From NCBI GenBank assembly GCA_030704615.1, contig CM060732.1, positions 82,609,171 to 82,669,170 of the forward strand: a DNA stretch of 60,000 nucleotides, in the 5' to 3' direction. The notes under the pieces are model-generated. The model did not search any database, was not told the DNA's origin, and saw nothing but the letters and a program-made list of their open reading frames with translations. The position numbers and the translations under genes are program-made. Below, in pieces: positions 10,901 to 21,458 of this stretch. The stretch comes from Takakia lepidozioides. Its lineage: Eukaryota > Streptophyta > Takakiopsida > Takakiales > Takakiaceae. How positions within the stretch are numbered: position 1 is the stretch's first letter; each line of letters begins with the position of its first letter.

Positions 10901-11679
10901 TTCTCCATAATAATTGACGAACATACCCCCACCGAACTGCAAAAGGACACTCATGACGGAAAACGACCCTATAACAACCCTTGGTCACCCCTTGTGGCCA
11001 GCTGTGGATGCTTTACGTTGACACGGACCTACGTGACAAGCTCGACTCCGCTTTACTCTGCTCCGTGACTTGCTCTCCTCTCCGTACATTGATTGATGAG
11101 TATCGGCTGACGCTTCAACAATGGCAGCTTCGACAAATCCCCGACCTACAACAACATGCGTAACTTACTCTTGATGATAACAATTCCATGCATGTTTGTT
11201 TTCATATTTTTGGCGTACGCAATTTCCGCCGGAAGCAGAGCAGTGCAGTGCGGTACACCCAATTTTTCGTGGCCATGGGAGAAGTAGTAATTGGAGCGAA
11301 ATGGAACTGATTGGGAAGGGGACAAGGTGGGGCTAAAAGTAAAAATAAATAATAAATAACAAATAATAAATAAAAATGAGAGGGGGGCACGCCGCCCCAA
11401 AAGGGGTTGTGATCCGTAGCCTAACAGACCCCAATTTTGGGCACCTGAATTGACCAGTCCACGTCATTCCACCAATCGCAGCGCGCCGTCCAATGTACAA
11501 CAAATTACCCCTATTTGGCTTACGTTTGCTGGAGCGAATAGGAGGGCCCCAGCGTCGGAACCGCTGAATTATGATCGTCGTTGATTTCATCCGTGAACGG
11601 TCCAGATGTAGAGAATCTTTGACTTGGAAATGTACCTGATGAGCGATGAGGATGCGGCCACGTCGTCGGGAGTGTCCAA
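10901..11679. other. No gene recognised; metallothionein upstream region
   Basis: Holds short open frames without recognisable motifs, and an A-rich AAATAA repeat tract at about 11338-11375. Treated as upstream DNA of the metallothionein gene. Confidence 0.4.
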
Positions 11680-11700
11680 GATATAATAGGGGGCACGTGC
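11680..11700 (+). promoter_or_regulatory. TATA-like box and G-box before the metallothionein gene
   Basis: GATATAATAGG at about 11680-11690 lies about 130 bases before the ATG and could serve as a TATA box. GCACGTGC at 11693-11700 contains a CACGTG G-box core. Both are candidates by motif and position only. Confidence 0.4.
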
Positions 11701-11818
11701 TGGGGTGGTAGTCTGTCTCATCATCGCCAGGTTTCTTCTCTCTGCGTATCGAAGCTTTCCTTCTCCTCTTGTCTTTCGATCGTCTCTTGTGTGTGAGGAA
11801 GGAAGTAAAGCAGGCATC

Positions 11819-12858
11819 ATGTCGGGCTGCGGAAACTCAAGCTGCTCATGCGGGTCCGCCTGCAACTGTGGATCAAGCTGCAAGTGAGTGTGATCTGTTT
11901 TTTCGCATTCTCATCGGGAGTTTGGAGCGTAATTGCTAGGCCGGCGCAGTGGGATCAGGAGTTTGGTTTGGGGATGTGGCTTGAGAGGGGTGATTTGGAG
12001 GTTTTTAAGTGCAGGGAGGTTGTGTTCTGGTGGTTAAGAGTAGGAATTTGCTGTATGTGTCCGGGTGGTGTACGGTCGCGAGTGCTGTCCTGCGTTGTGT
12101 TTAGAGCATTCGTAGGCCATCCCCCTATCGATTTGTTAACCTGAGAAGATGTACGATTTTCTGAACTTCATATGGATGTTAGTCTTTGTTTGGTGTGGTC
12201 AACGTAGATCAGTAATATCTGTTCCTGCGCAAAGAATTTCACCCCGATCATGATTTCAGTGACGCTTCATGTGTGAGGCCACCAAGGACTTCGTTAGTCT
12301 GGCTGTCGATTTGTTTGCGAGCCCGACCTCGGTGGTTTTTCACTACCGAGGTTGGTGTCGACCGGTTCTCTGACTCAATTGTTGATAATCGCCTATGCTA
12401 ACGGTCGGGTGTTGGCTCGGTGTTAATATAATATTGAACAGGTGCGGTAAGAGGACCATCGACGAGCCACTCCGCAAGTAAGCCTGCTTTTCTTTGTGGA
12501 AATTCGTGCTCGCTGTTCATCTGTTATAAACTGAATCTTAGCACTCTGATGCATACGGACCACTAGTCTTTGCCGTCACAGTTTGATCGGGCCTGTGAAT
12601 GAGTGCCGGCGTACAACTCAACCAGCAGCACTTCCTGTTTCACCACTACTTGCTGACCGATCTGTGCTGCCTTCCATACGCAGACTTGTGGTTTTGTCAG
12701 AACTTCCTTAGCTTCGATCTGATTTCTGGTATCTTACAGGTTTTCAGTACAGTCTCTGTCTGACTGTGTTTTACTGATGTTTGAACAGCTACAACACCGA
12801 GAATGATTGCAAGTGTGGCGCCAACTGCAACTGCGCGTCATGCTCATGCCACAAATGA
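11819..12858 (+). CDS. Metallothionein-like protein, 56 residues, three exons
   Basis: Exons 11819-11883, 12442-12477 and 12789-12858 join with standard splice sites (AA|GTGAGT, AACAG|G, AA|GTAAGC, GAACAG|C) into 57 codons including the TGA. The protein has 13 cysteines: six in residues 4-21, one at 23, and six in the C-terminal pattern C41-x-C43-x3-C47-x-C49-x2-C52-x-C54. That last pattern is shared with plant metallothioneins. The linker between the two Cys-rich parts is only about 17 residues, shorter than in most flowering-plant types. It would bind Zn or Cu ions through thiolates in the cytosol. It has no signal peptide. The first exon starts MSGCGN, as in plant type 3 proteins; type assignment is uncertain. 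Confidence 0.85.
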
Positions 12859-14196
12859 GAGCCCGTGACATCGGCCCGCTGCAGCAGCATAACATGTGAA
12901 ATGTAGAACTCATATAGGGAGGTGCAAACGGGCCTCCCGTTCAATTATGTGGTGTAGATAAGACTTGTTGTATATGGACTGCAGCTTGGCTATGGCAACA
13001 AGGACCTGAACAGTCCTACCTCTAATAACACTTTCCGAAGTCAGCTTCATTCAAGCCAGCGGATAGAAGTTTACAGCTCCGTGAACTACCAACTACGAAC
13101 TAGTAGACAATGAAACAGATGCAGACTGTTACACTATATTGAGACTATATTCTAGATTGAAAGATTTGGAAACTATGGAACATCTGACTTGAAATAAGCA
13201 GACTTTGAAGTTTGTAAAACTATGGTGCTGTATCTCGCATCTGAATGTAGTGTGATGGAAGCTGCAAACCACACGTGCCTCAGCACGTTTGAAAGACGTT
13301 TACGTGGATAAGGGATAAGACCTTACCTACACGCTTACAGAATATTCCAACTATACTGTATTTAATTTCCTTGCGAACAAGTTCCTTCTATCTTGCAAAG
13401 CAGGCTTACCGAGCAACATCCCCCAAAAACAATCTCTAATAACTGGGCATCTTTGCCAAAGTAGAGAAACTGATCTCACAACAATTTGCTTTTCTTGAAA
13501 TCTGGTACTCTGGTGAGTTTCTCCATTTGGGGTCTGCATTGCTTCATATTCTTTCTGTAGAGTTGGGAGAGAGAAAGGGAATAGGTATAAAATTCGTTTG
13601 GTGTTATGTATGGCACAACTTGGACACTCTGCCACTGTTGTTGATCATTTTTTGCAGCTCTGGACACATCTTCATTCTCTCCATTTCCCGCTCTGAGATG
13701 CTCAGTGGAATGTAGATGTGCCGAACTGGTTGGCCACTGAGGTTTATTAGTTGAACAATCAATACATTTGTACAATGCAAATGTTACAAATCTTTAAACC
13801 ACTTCAGCAAACAGGAGGTGTTTATGATGGTGGCATGAAGGTCTGAATTCAGTAGATGCATATGATGCAACCCCCTTGACCTTTAAGTACTGATATTTAA
13901 CTGAACCTTTCCTGAAGTTTCTACCTGCAAAATCAGGTGGAGGATAAAAATATCAGACTTCCACAGTGTTTTTACCTGGATGTTGCTGCTGCTTGACTGG
14001 TTCTGGTAGCTGAACAATTGAAATGAACGAACTTTCTCAGATCCAGAAAAAATCGCATCCAGTAGAACTGATGACCATATTTCACAACACTGACTGCTTC
14101 GATCCTGAGATCTACACCTTTCAGCTTAGTGGGTGCAATTCACCTTAAAGAGCCTTCCATGACTTCCATTGGTGCAAGTAGTCATATGTTAGTTGC
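12859..14196. other. No gene recognised
   Basis: The first 300 bases are probably the metallothionein 3' UTR and downstream DNA. The remainder has short open frames on both strands (for example near 13351-13775) without known motifs. Confidence 0.4.
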
Positions 14197-14247
14197 AATG
14201 CTCACCAGGTGCACCTGACTGTTGGTGAGGTGCACCTGGTGAGCATT
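14197..14247. repeat. Perfect 20-bp stem, 11-base loop hairpin
   Basis: Arms 14197-14216 and 14228-14247 are exact reverse complements (starting AATGCTCACC), separated by GACTGTTGGTG. Each arm also contains the palindrome AGGTGCACCT. It lies about 107 bases beyond the stop codon of the minus-strand PPR gene, so it would probably be in that transcript's 3' UTR. Confidence 0.9.
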
Positions 14248-14353
14248 CAGTCCCATTTCTGACCTTTTTTTTGAAAAATCGGCGGTTCCCTTACAACAAA
14301 TTAGGAGTTTCCCCCTTCAGTGTGGAACCACACCTGTAGTTGGATTCCATATT

Positions 14354-16726
14354 TCACAAATAATCTCCACAGGAACAAATCCCATCTCGGAAGTGATGAA
14401 ACCGGCTTAAAACAATTTCTCGGCTAACAATCTTTGAGATGAACTTGGTGGCTGTGTGGCAGTCACCACACACCCCAAGATTTTTTATGACATGGATAGG
14501 CATCCTAGGGGGTGTGCTGATGAGCGCAAAGGCAATGGCCAGCTTCTCACTGTGATAGCAGATAGACAATTCCTTTTGCTCCTCCTCCACATCATACAAT
14601 ACAAAGCGCATGTCTGGCACATACCCTGCCTCCTTCAGCTGTCCAGACAATCTACTCAACTCAGCATGGATTTCCTCAATTTGTGGATGTAGTTTGTCTT
14701 CTACGACAAAGGTATGCATCTGATTATTGACCTCAATCCAGCTTCGCCCTGCCTCCTTTCTAACACCCCTGTCCTCCATCATCTTCCTCACCTTTGCTCT
14801 ATCATCCCATCTGCCAGCCGCAGCATAGATGTTTGCAAGGAGCACATAAGATGCTGGGTGCTGCGGATCACACTCAAGGATGCCTTTTGCAGCATGTTCT
14901 GCTACCTCTAAATCACCATGAGTTCTGCCTGCACTAAGCAAGGCAGCCCAAACCAAAGAATCCGGTTTGATTGGCATTTTGCTGATGCAGTCCTCAGCTT
15001 CATTCAATTGTCCAGCACGACCAAGAAGATCCACCATGCAACCAAAATGCTCCACTGTAGGTGTGAGACCGTGATATCCGCTCAAGGAATCAAAATAGTG
15101 AAGACCTTCATCCACTAGCCCAACATGGCTGCATGCAGAAAGAACAGAAGTGAAGGTGATACCGTCTGCCTTGAAGCCTTCCTGTTGCATGCGTTCGAAT
15201 AATCCGAGTGCCTCCCTCCCACACCCATGCTGAGCATATGCTGCAATAATTGCATTCCATGAGACTACATCTCGTTCAGCCATTTTGTCAAACACTTGCT
15301 GTGCATCCGTTATGCTCCCACATTTGGAATATGTGTCGACAAGGGTATTCTCCAAATTAATATATGATTCAATTCCAGCTTTGATGATGTCAGCATGAAC
15401 CTGCTTGCTCCTTTCCAGAGCCCCAATGGTGGCGCAAGCATTGAGAACACCAATGAATGTGACCCTGTTGGGCATCTCCCCCTCCCATTGCATTTTCTTA
15501 TAGATTTCAAAGGCCTCCCAACCACGACCATGCTGCACATAGCCTGCGATCATCACACTCCATGAGACCACATCTCGTTTAGCCATTTTGTTGAACACTT
15601 GACATGCATCCTCCATGCTGCCACATTTGGCATACGCGTCGATAAGGGTGTTCTCCAACTTAATATCTAAAAAGATTCCAGACTCTATGATGTCAGCGTG
15701 GATCTGCTCGATCCTTTCCAAGCCACCCAGACTGGCACATGCATTGAGAACACCAATGAAGGTAACCCTGTTGGGCGTCGTCCCTCCCAGTTGCATTTGT
15801 TCATAAATTTTGAGAGCCTCTGCACCATGCCCATGCTGAACATATCCTGAGATCATCGCACTACATGAGACCACATCTTGTTTGGCCATATTGTCGAACA
15901 CTTTGCGTGCATCTTCTATGCTCCCACATTTGGCATAAGTGTCAATAAGGGTATTCTCCAGATTAATATATGACACAATTCCAGCATTTTTGATATCAGC
16001 ATGGACCTGCTTGCACCTGTCCAGGGCTAATAAGCTGGCACAGGCATTGAGAACGCAAATGAACGTTACCTTGTTGGGGATGATCCCCTCCCATTGCATG
16101 TGCTCATACAGTTTTAAAGCTTCCTTGGCGTGCCCATGCTTGGCATATCCTGCCATCATCATTGTCCATGTGAATATATCTCGTTGAGACATGTCGTCAA
16201 ACAATCGTTGCGCATCTACCATACTCCCACACTTGGCATACATGTTGACAATGGCATTGACCACAAACAGGTTTCGCTTCAATTTACTTTTCATAATGTG
16301 GGCATGCACCTGCTTCCCCTCTGCAAGGGCATAGTTGTTGATGCACCCCTGCAAGAGACAGAAATAAGTATTGGAGTCTGCATGGAGGCCTTGTTCATCC
16401 ATGATTTGCAGTGCCTCTTTTAATCTTCCCTGCTTACAGAGTGTCCTTACATCCCTACAACCAGATGTGATCTTGTTGACACCCTCTGTAGACCTTCTGG
16501 AAGTGGTGACGACAGTCAGAGTGCGGCCTGGGTTGCAAGACTGATGTCCAACAAACATTTGTGCCTCATTCAACCCTGCCGCCCTGCGTGAGGCAGATGT
16601 CAAAGTTGCAAAGAAAGATATCAAGACAACAGCTTTTCCACCGAGTTCTAACAGAGTTACAAACGTCCAGTCTAAACCATGGCGACTCCCTGTACTGGAA
16701 ATTGCAACCTTTGAATTGCCATGCAC
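14354..16726 (-). CDS. PLS-class PPR protein with E and DYW domains
   Basis: A single open frame of 790 residues. An N-terminal part of about 95 residues, plausibly an organelle transit sequence, is followed by about four PLS blocks. Each block is marked by a VTFI(C/G)VLNACA motif and a YAKCGS motif. E/E+ regions follow (LLSAGRTHGDLEVAEHAA, YVLLANIYAAAGRWDDRA). The last 95 residues form a DYW cytidine-deaminase domain with the zinc/catalytic HSE of CYHSEKLAIAF, CGDCH, and the terminal H..H..CSC group. The protein ends GDYL, not GDYW (TTG in place of TGG). Family members bind specific organelle RNAs and edit C to U in mitochondria or plastids. It is paired with an inverted paralogue at 19335. 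Confidence 0.93.
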   Translation of the reverse strand: MHGNSKVAISSTGSRHGLDWTFVTLLELGGKAVVLISFFATLTSASRRAAGLNEAQMFVGHQSCNPGRTLTVVTTSRRSTEGVNKITSGCRDVRTLCKQGRLKEALQIMDEQGLHADSNTYFCLLQGCINNYALAEGKQVHAHIMKSKLKRNLFVVNAIVNMYAKCGSMVDAQRLFDDMSQRDIFTWTMMMAGYAKHGHAKEALKLYEHMQWEGIIPNKVTFICVLNACASLLALDRCKQVHADIKNAGIVSYINLENTLIDTYAKCGSIEDARKVFDNMAKQDVVSCSAMISGYVQHGHGAEALKIYEQMQLGGTTPNRVTFIGVLNACASLGGLERIEQIHADIIESGIFLDIKLENTLIDAYAKCGSMEDACQVFNKMAKRDVVSWSVMIAGYVQHGRGWEAFEIYKKMQWEGEMPNRVTFIGVLNACATIGALERSKQVHADIIKAGIESYINLENTLVDTYSKCGSITDAQQVFDKMAERDVVSWNAIIAAYAQHGCGREALGLFERMQQEGFKADGITFTSVLSACSHVGLVDEGLHYFDSLSGYHGLTPTVEHFGCMVDLLGRAGQLNEAEDCISKMPIKPDSLVWAALLSAGRTHGDLEVAEHAAKGILECDPQHPASYVLLANIYAAAGRWDDRAKVRKMMEDRGVRKEAGRSWIEVNNQMHTFVVEDKLHPQIEEIHAELSRLSGQLKEAGYVPDMRFVLYDVEEEQKELSICYHSEKLAIAFALISTPPRMPIHVIKNLGVCGDCHTATKFISKIVSREIVLSRFHHFRDGICSCGDYL

Positions 16727-17308
16727 AAACAGTACCTGTTGTGTTCTTGCCGTACAGATCCAGGCTGCATGTCAACATTAGAACCATCACCAGATTGAGC
16801 TCGACGTTTTGTCACAGCAGCTAAATCTGCTTTCACCCAGGGAGGTTTCAGCCGAATCTCCATCCATAGGGCCTCCATTCTCCACTTTCGTTCAAAGTCT
16901 GTATATTTGGAATCCTTCTGTGCAAAACACCAGTGTGCAATTAAGCAGCGACAGCTTCAAGCAACAAAAATGCAACGTTCACAGCAAGCATCTTGCAGAC
17001 CAAAGAGAACAACCATGCACAATGCCCAGCTGAAATGGAACAAGAACCTATTCATGTCCACTACTCATGTCCACTACTAGGACAAATTTGCAGCTCTTTC
17101 AGAACAAAGTGCACCGTGTCATTTACCGAGGCATCTTTGATACAGACCTTTAGAAACCTTCTGTCGCAACATTGTGAATGATCGGACAAGCAATCCTGCC
17201 AGAGCCCTTCCATGCTCATTGCTTGACCTGCATGCAAGTACCACTAAAATACAGAATCTTTAGCAGCTCATAACTGCCAGATTCTAATTGAATAATGCTC
17301 ACCACTAG

Positions 17309-17346
<38 letters not shown>

Positions 17347-17741
17347 CCTCTGATACTTTAGTGTTACGAGCAGTCGGATGGATGTGTACTGCTCCGGAGA
17401 GTGGTAACTGGAGAACAAACTTACCCCCAAAATGAAGGCAACTCTATGAACTTAATTAGATGAAACCTGGTGAATATGCCGGCAACCAAGTAGCAGACGG
17501 TGCAGCTACCGAAGTCGAGGGGAACGGTATTTTCTCTCTCCCTGGGACCCCTTGGACTTTATGAAGTCTCTCTATCCATGTTTTGCATAGGCTATCCGAG
17601 CTTTCCTCGGACGTTACAAACTCTCTCCTCTCTATAGACAGCAGCCTACTTCATGTTATTCGAGGGTAAAACGACCCTTTTTGCATCACAGTTGGTCCCG
17701 ACTCCCCAGTAGAGGAGAAGGAACGCAACCTGCAAGTCCTT
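16727..17741. other. 5' flank of PPR gene 1, with (CT)n tract
   Basis: About 16840-16890 on the minus strand encodes MEALWMEIR-like sequence that matches EALWMETRW upstream of PPR gene 2 (about 19075-19100), so the inverted duplication extends past the coding regions. A CT microsatellite covers about 17313-17344. No other gene is seen. Confidence 0.6.
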
Positions 17742-18770
17742 TTGAGGCCTTCAGTGGTGTGCCGTGTGAAATTCCCACAAAAAATTTCCCATCTTCATAA
17801 ATGTCTTACATTCTGTTTCTGTCTCGTCGTCCTTGGAGATTTTGGCAAGCTTCCACTGCTTCAGCTTTCTTTGTATCGTGTTTTCACTGTGCTGAGGAGC
17901 CAGCAGCGGTTATATGGGCTTCTCAGCGATTAGTGAGGAGTCCGTCGTCGTCACTGCCAGTGGGGAATGATAGGTTCTCGTGGCAGGAGAACCTATCACA
18001 CTGCCAAATGGATGCAGGTACGTCTTTAAAAACTTCCTCTTTACTCTTGGGTTTCTATCTTTCCCTCACTCTCGTTCTGTGCATCAGACTAACCAGGAAA
18101 TGCAGCCGAACTACCGCTCTTATTTATTTATTTACCGAGTTCACGCAGCTGGATCCTAATTAGTGGCTAGTCATCCTACACCGGATAACCTTTAACCGGA
18201 GCGCTTGGGAATTATTTGCTGTAAGCTTCTGGAGATTGTAATAAGCATACAGCAACTACTTTGTCTGGAATGCTTGAATCGTGTAAGCATGGGTGTCTGT
18301 GAGGAGACTGTGTGTGTACCGATACCAGCCGTTGCACTACCGATTGCGGTACCTAAGAGTAAAGTAACTTGTTTGGATCACGGACCTAGATATCTCGGAC
18401 ATGGGAGCTGTATGATTCTCAGTCTGGACGTGGCCAAGGCACTGCCTAACAAAAGACAACCTCTGGACAGGGTTCTAAGGAATCCTGCTATAAATGTTGC
18501 TATCCATGTGACTAGCATGGATGAGCTACCAGATTGTTGGATTATATGAAACTACTATTTGACATGCTAGTCACGGGTATGCTTCTTCCTTCTCCTGTGG
18601 TGCATCATTGGGGTCACCCCGGAGCTATCAGTATTCTCCAGGCACAGTTTTTGCTCAATAGAGACCCTCCAGAGCTGATTGTGGTGGGGTTTAAGAGTTA
18701 TATAACTGGGTCCAAAATAGCCAAGGTTCTTCTAGGTGAAATGGATTCAGTCTTCCAGGTTGATGGTTGA
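17742..18770 (+). other. Unrecognised open frames between the PPR genes
   Basis: Three plus-strand open frames (17801-18163, 18205-18549, 18534-18770) overlap or lie close together. 17801-18016 ends at a good donor, GATGCAG|GTACGT. The frames at 18205-18549 and 18534-18770 contain LDHGPRYLGHGSCMILSLDV and LIVVGFKSYITGSKIAKVLL, which look protein-like but belong to no family recognised here. They could be exons of an unknown gene or of an extended 5' part of PPR gene 2. Confidence 0.25.
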
Positions 18771-18864
18771 CATTGACATGATACAAGAAGGAATCATGGT
18801 GGGCTGCTGCTATAATACTCAGTCACCTAATATTGTTAACAGTATTGTTGCTTCGAAGTAGGGC

Positions 18865-19275
18865 ATGAAAGTTGCTTATTCCAGTTGGTTTGAAAGATTC
18901 TTGGGAGCTTTGTTTGTTGTAGCCTGTTCTACTATGGGGCTGAGTCTGACTATGAAGGCCCACAGACCCTTGCTGGTGGATTACAGCTTTTCATTCTACG
19001 ATGTTTGCTTGAGGCTACAGCTGCTCAGAGATCCACTGTGGTTTTCACAGAACCATAAAGATAAGCATTCAAAGGAGGCCCTATGGATGGAGACTCGGTG
19101 GAACCAGTCAAAGCTTCTTACGGTGAAAGCAAAGCTACTGATGATGACACAAGAACGAGCACAATGGGGTGCTGCTTCTAAATTCGATATGCAGTATGAG
19201 CCTCGAGGCCGAGAACGCAACAAATATCTTTATCGGGAGGGAGGACAGTTTGATGGTTTGAAGTTCCAGAACTAA
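18865..19275 (+). CDS. Hypothetical 136-residue ORF upstream of PPR gene 2
   Basis: An open frame from ATG 18865 to TAA. Its N-terminal half is hydrophobic (LGALFVVACSTMGLSL). Its second half (KEALWMETRW, KAKLLMMTQERAQWGA, SKFDMQ) resembles the minus-strand translation just upstream of PPR gene 1 (MEALWMEIRL, TKRRAQSGDG, SNVDMQ). It is therefore part of the duplicated segment. Whether it is translated, or is a 5' leader or upstream exon (a CTTGTAG acceptor follows at about 19303), is not clear. Confidence 0.3.
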   Translation: MKVAYSSWFERFLGALFVVACSTMGLSLTMKAHRPLLVDYSFSFYDVCLRLQLLRDPLWFSQNHKDKHSKEALWMETRWNQSKLLTVKAKLLMMTQERAQWGAASKFDMQYEPRGRERNKYLYREGGQFDGLKFQN

Positions 19276-19334
19276 AATTCCATTCTGCTTTCCTCTTGTA
19301 GGCCCCTGCTAAACTTGGTGGAATACTTGCCCAT

Positions 19335-21458
19335 ATGAGGAGATTTCTCCTGAAGTCTCTAGAACCTTTGAAAACTTTTGGACAGAAAATTGTAACCAGG
19401 AGTTTTGAGTCACACACGGTCGCAGGGTTGAATGAGGCAGAAATGCTTGTTGCACATCAGACTGGCAGCTTGCGTAGCACCTGCAAAAGAGGTACTCCTG
19501 TGGCTGTGAGGACACTCTGCGAGAAGGGAAGACTGAAAGAGGCATTGCACATTTTGGAGCAACAAGACGTTCAGCCAGATCCCAGTACTTATGTCTGTCT
19601 CTTGCAGGGGTGCATCAACTTGAAAGCTCTGGCAGAGGGAAAGCAGGTGCATGCCCACATCATGAGAAGTACATTGAAGCCGAACACATTTGTTGTCAAC
19701 ACCCTTCTCAACATGTATGCCAAGTGTGGGAGCTTAGTGGATGCACGACGAGTGTTTGATGAAATGCCTCAACGAGATATATTCACATGGACTATGATGA
19801 TGGCAGGATATGCCAAGCACGGGCATGCTGAGGAGGCTCTCAGAATATATGGGCAAATGCAACAGGAAGGGGTGACGCCCGATAGAGTCATGTTCATTTG
19901 CGTTCTCAATGCGTGTGCCAGCCTAGGAGCACTGGAAAGGGGCAAGCAGATCCATGATGATATCCTTCGAACTGGAGTTCCGTCCGACAATATGTTGGAG
20001 ACCACTCTTGTTCACATGTATGCCAAATGCGGAAGTGTGAAGGATGCACGTCAAGTGTTTGACAAGATGGCTAAACGAGACGTGGTCTCGTGGAGTGCGA
20101 TGATCGCAGGATATGCTCAAAGCGGCCATGGTGAAGAGGCTCTCAGAATCTATGAGCAAATGCAAAAGGAAGGAATCACACCTGACCGGGTCACATTTAT
20201 TTGTGTTCTCAATGCATGTGGCAGCCTAGGAGCCCTGGATAGATGCAAACAGGTCTATGCCGACATCATAAAAGCTGAAATTGCATCATTTGTTCAGTTG
20301 GACAATACCCTTGTTGACACGTTTGCTAAATGTGGGAGCATAGAGAACGCGCGCAAAGTGTTTGACAGAATGGCTAGACGAGATGTCGTTTCATGTAGTG
20401 CGATGATTGCAGGATATGCTCAATATGGGTATGGTAGGGAGGCTGTTAAAATCTATGAACAAATGCAACAGGAGGGGGTGATACCTGACTCTGTCACATT
20501 CATTTGTGTTCTCAATGCGTGTGCCAGCCTGAGGGCCCTGGGAACAAGCAAGCAGGTCCACGCTGATATCATCAAAGCTGGAAATGCGACATATGTTAAT
20601 TTGGAGAATACCCTTGTTGACACATATGCCAAATGTGGGAGCATAGAAGATGCTCGTCAAGTGTTTGACAAAATGGCTGAACGAGATGTGGTCTCATGGA
20701 ATGCGATGATCGGAGGATACACTCAGCATGGTTGTGATACAGAGGCTTTAGAAGCCTATGAGCAAATGCAACACGAAGGAGTGACACCCAACTGGATCAC
20801 ATTTATTTCTATTCTGAAGGCATGTGCCAGCCTTGCGGTCCTGGAAGAGGGGCAGCAGGTCCATGCCGACATCATCGCAGCTGGAATTGCATCATATCTT
20901 AATCTGGATAATGCTCTTGTTGACATGTATGCCAAATGTGGGAGCATAAAGGATGCGCGTCAAGTGTTCAATAAAATGGAAAAGCGAGATGTGGTCTCAT
21001 GGAGTGCGATGATGACCGGATATGCTCAGCATGGGTGTGGTAGGGAGGCCCTTCAACTATTTGAGCAAATGCAACAGGAAGGTTTGAAGCCGGATGGTGT
21101 CACCTTGACCTCTGTTCTCTCTGCATGCAGCCATGGGGGCCTTGTGGATGAAGGTTGTCACTACTTCAATTTGATGAGTCGGAATTATGGCCTCACACCT
21201 ACAGTTGAGCATTTTGGTTGCATGGTGGACCTCCTTGGCCGCGCTGGGCGATTGGACGAGGCTGAGGACTTCATTAACAAAATGTCCATCGTACCAGATG
21301 CTTTGGTGTGGGGGGCATTGCTTGGTGGCTGCAGCATTCACAGGAATGCAGAAGTTGCAGAACGTGCTGCAAAATGCATACTCAGTTTTGATCCTCGACA
21401 CTCTGAAACACATGCTGCTATGCTCCACCTGGCAGGTGGGACAAGAAAGCAAAGGTGA
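19335..21458 (+). CDS. PLS-class PPR protein, C-terminally truncated paralogue
   Basis: 707 residues. The N-terminal AGLNEAEMLVAHQ and RTLCEKGRLKEALHI match the PPR gene at 14354-16726 (AGLNEAQMFVGHQ, RTLCKQGRLKEALQI), so the two are paralogues. It has about five PLS blocks (motifs FICVLNACAS, FISILKACAS, MYAKCGS), one more than the paralogue. The frame ends inside the E region: after HAAMLHLAGG it reads TRKQR and stops. In another frame the expected RWDKKAKVRR continues, which shows a frameshift near 21433. As written, the protein lacks E+ and DYW domains. It could still bind RNA and rely on a DYW partner in trans, or be a pseudogene; the long intact PPR part favours recent loss. Confidence 0.85.
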   Translation: MRRFLLKSLEPLKTFGQKIVTRSFESHTVAGLNEAEMLVAHQTGSLRSTCKRGTPVAVRTLCEKGRLKEALHILEQQDVQPDPSTYVCLLQGCINLKALAEGKQVHAHIMRSTLKPNTFVVNTLLNMYAKCGSLVDARRVFDEMPQRDIFTWTMMMAGYAKHGHAEEALRIYGQMQQEGVTPDRVMFICVLNACASLGALERGKQIHDDILRTGVPSDNMLETTLVHMYAKCGSVKDARQVFDKMAKRDVVSWSAMIAGYAQSGHGEEALRIYEQMQKEGITPDRVTFICVLNACGSLGALDRCKQVYADIIKAEIASFVQLDNTLVDTFAKCGSIENARKVFDRMARRDVVSCSAMIAGYAQYGYGREAVKIYEQMQQEGVIPDSVTFICVLNACASLRALGTSKQVHADIIKAGNATYVNLENTLVDTYAKCGSIEDARQVFDKMAERDVVSWNAMIGGYTQHGCDTEALEAYEQMQHEGVTPNWITFISILKACASLAVLEEGQQVHADIIAAGIASYLNLDNALVDMYAKCGSIKDARQVFNKMEKRDVVSWSAMMTGYAQHGCGREALQLFEQMQQEGLKPDGVTLTSVLSACSHGGLVDEGCHYFNLMSRNYGLTPTVEHFGCMVDLLGRAGRLDEAEDFINKMSIVPDALVWGALLGGCSIHRNAEVAERAAKCILSFDPRHSETHAAMLHLAGGTRKQR

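Noticed and set aside
12326-12351. Small ACCTCGGT/ACCGAGGT hairpin in metallothionein intron 1
   Set aside because: The 8-bp stem is short enough to arise by chance.
14456-16423. Open frames on the plus strand inside the PPR gene
   Set aside because: They are shadows of the minus-strand PPR repeats and show no independent motifs.
17313-17344. (CT)n tract as a regulatory element
   Set aside because: A plain microsatellite; no further evidence.
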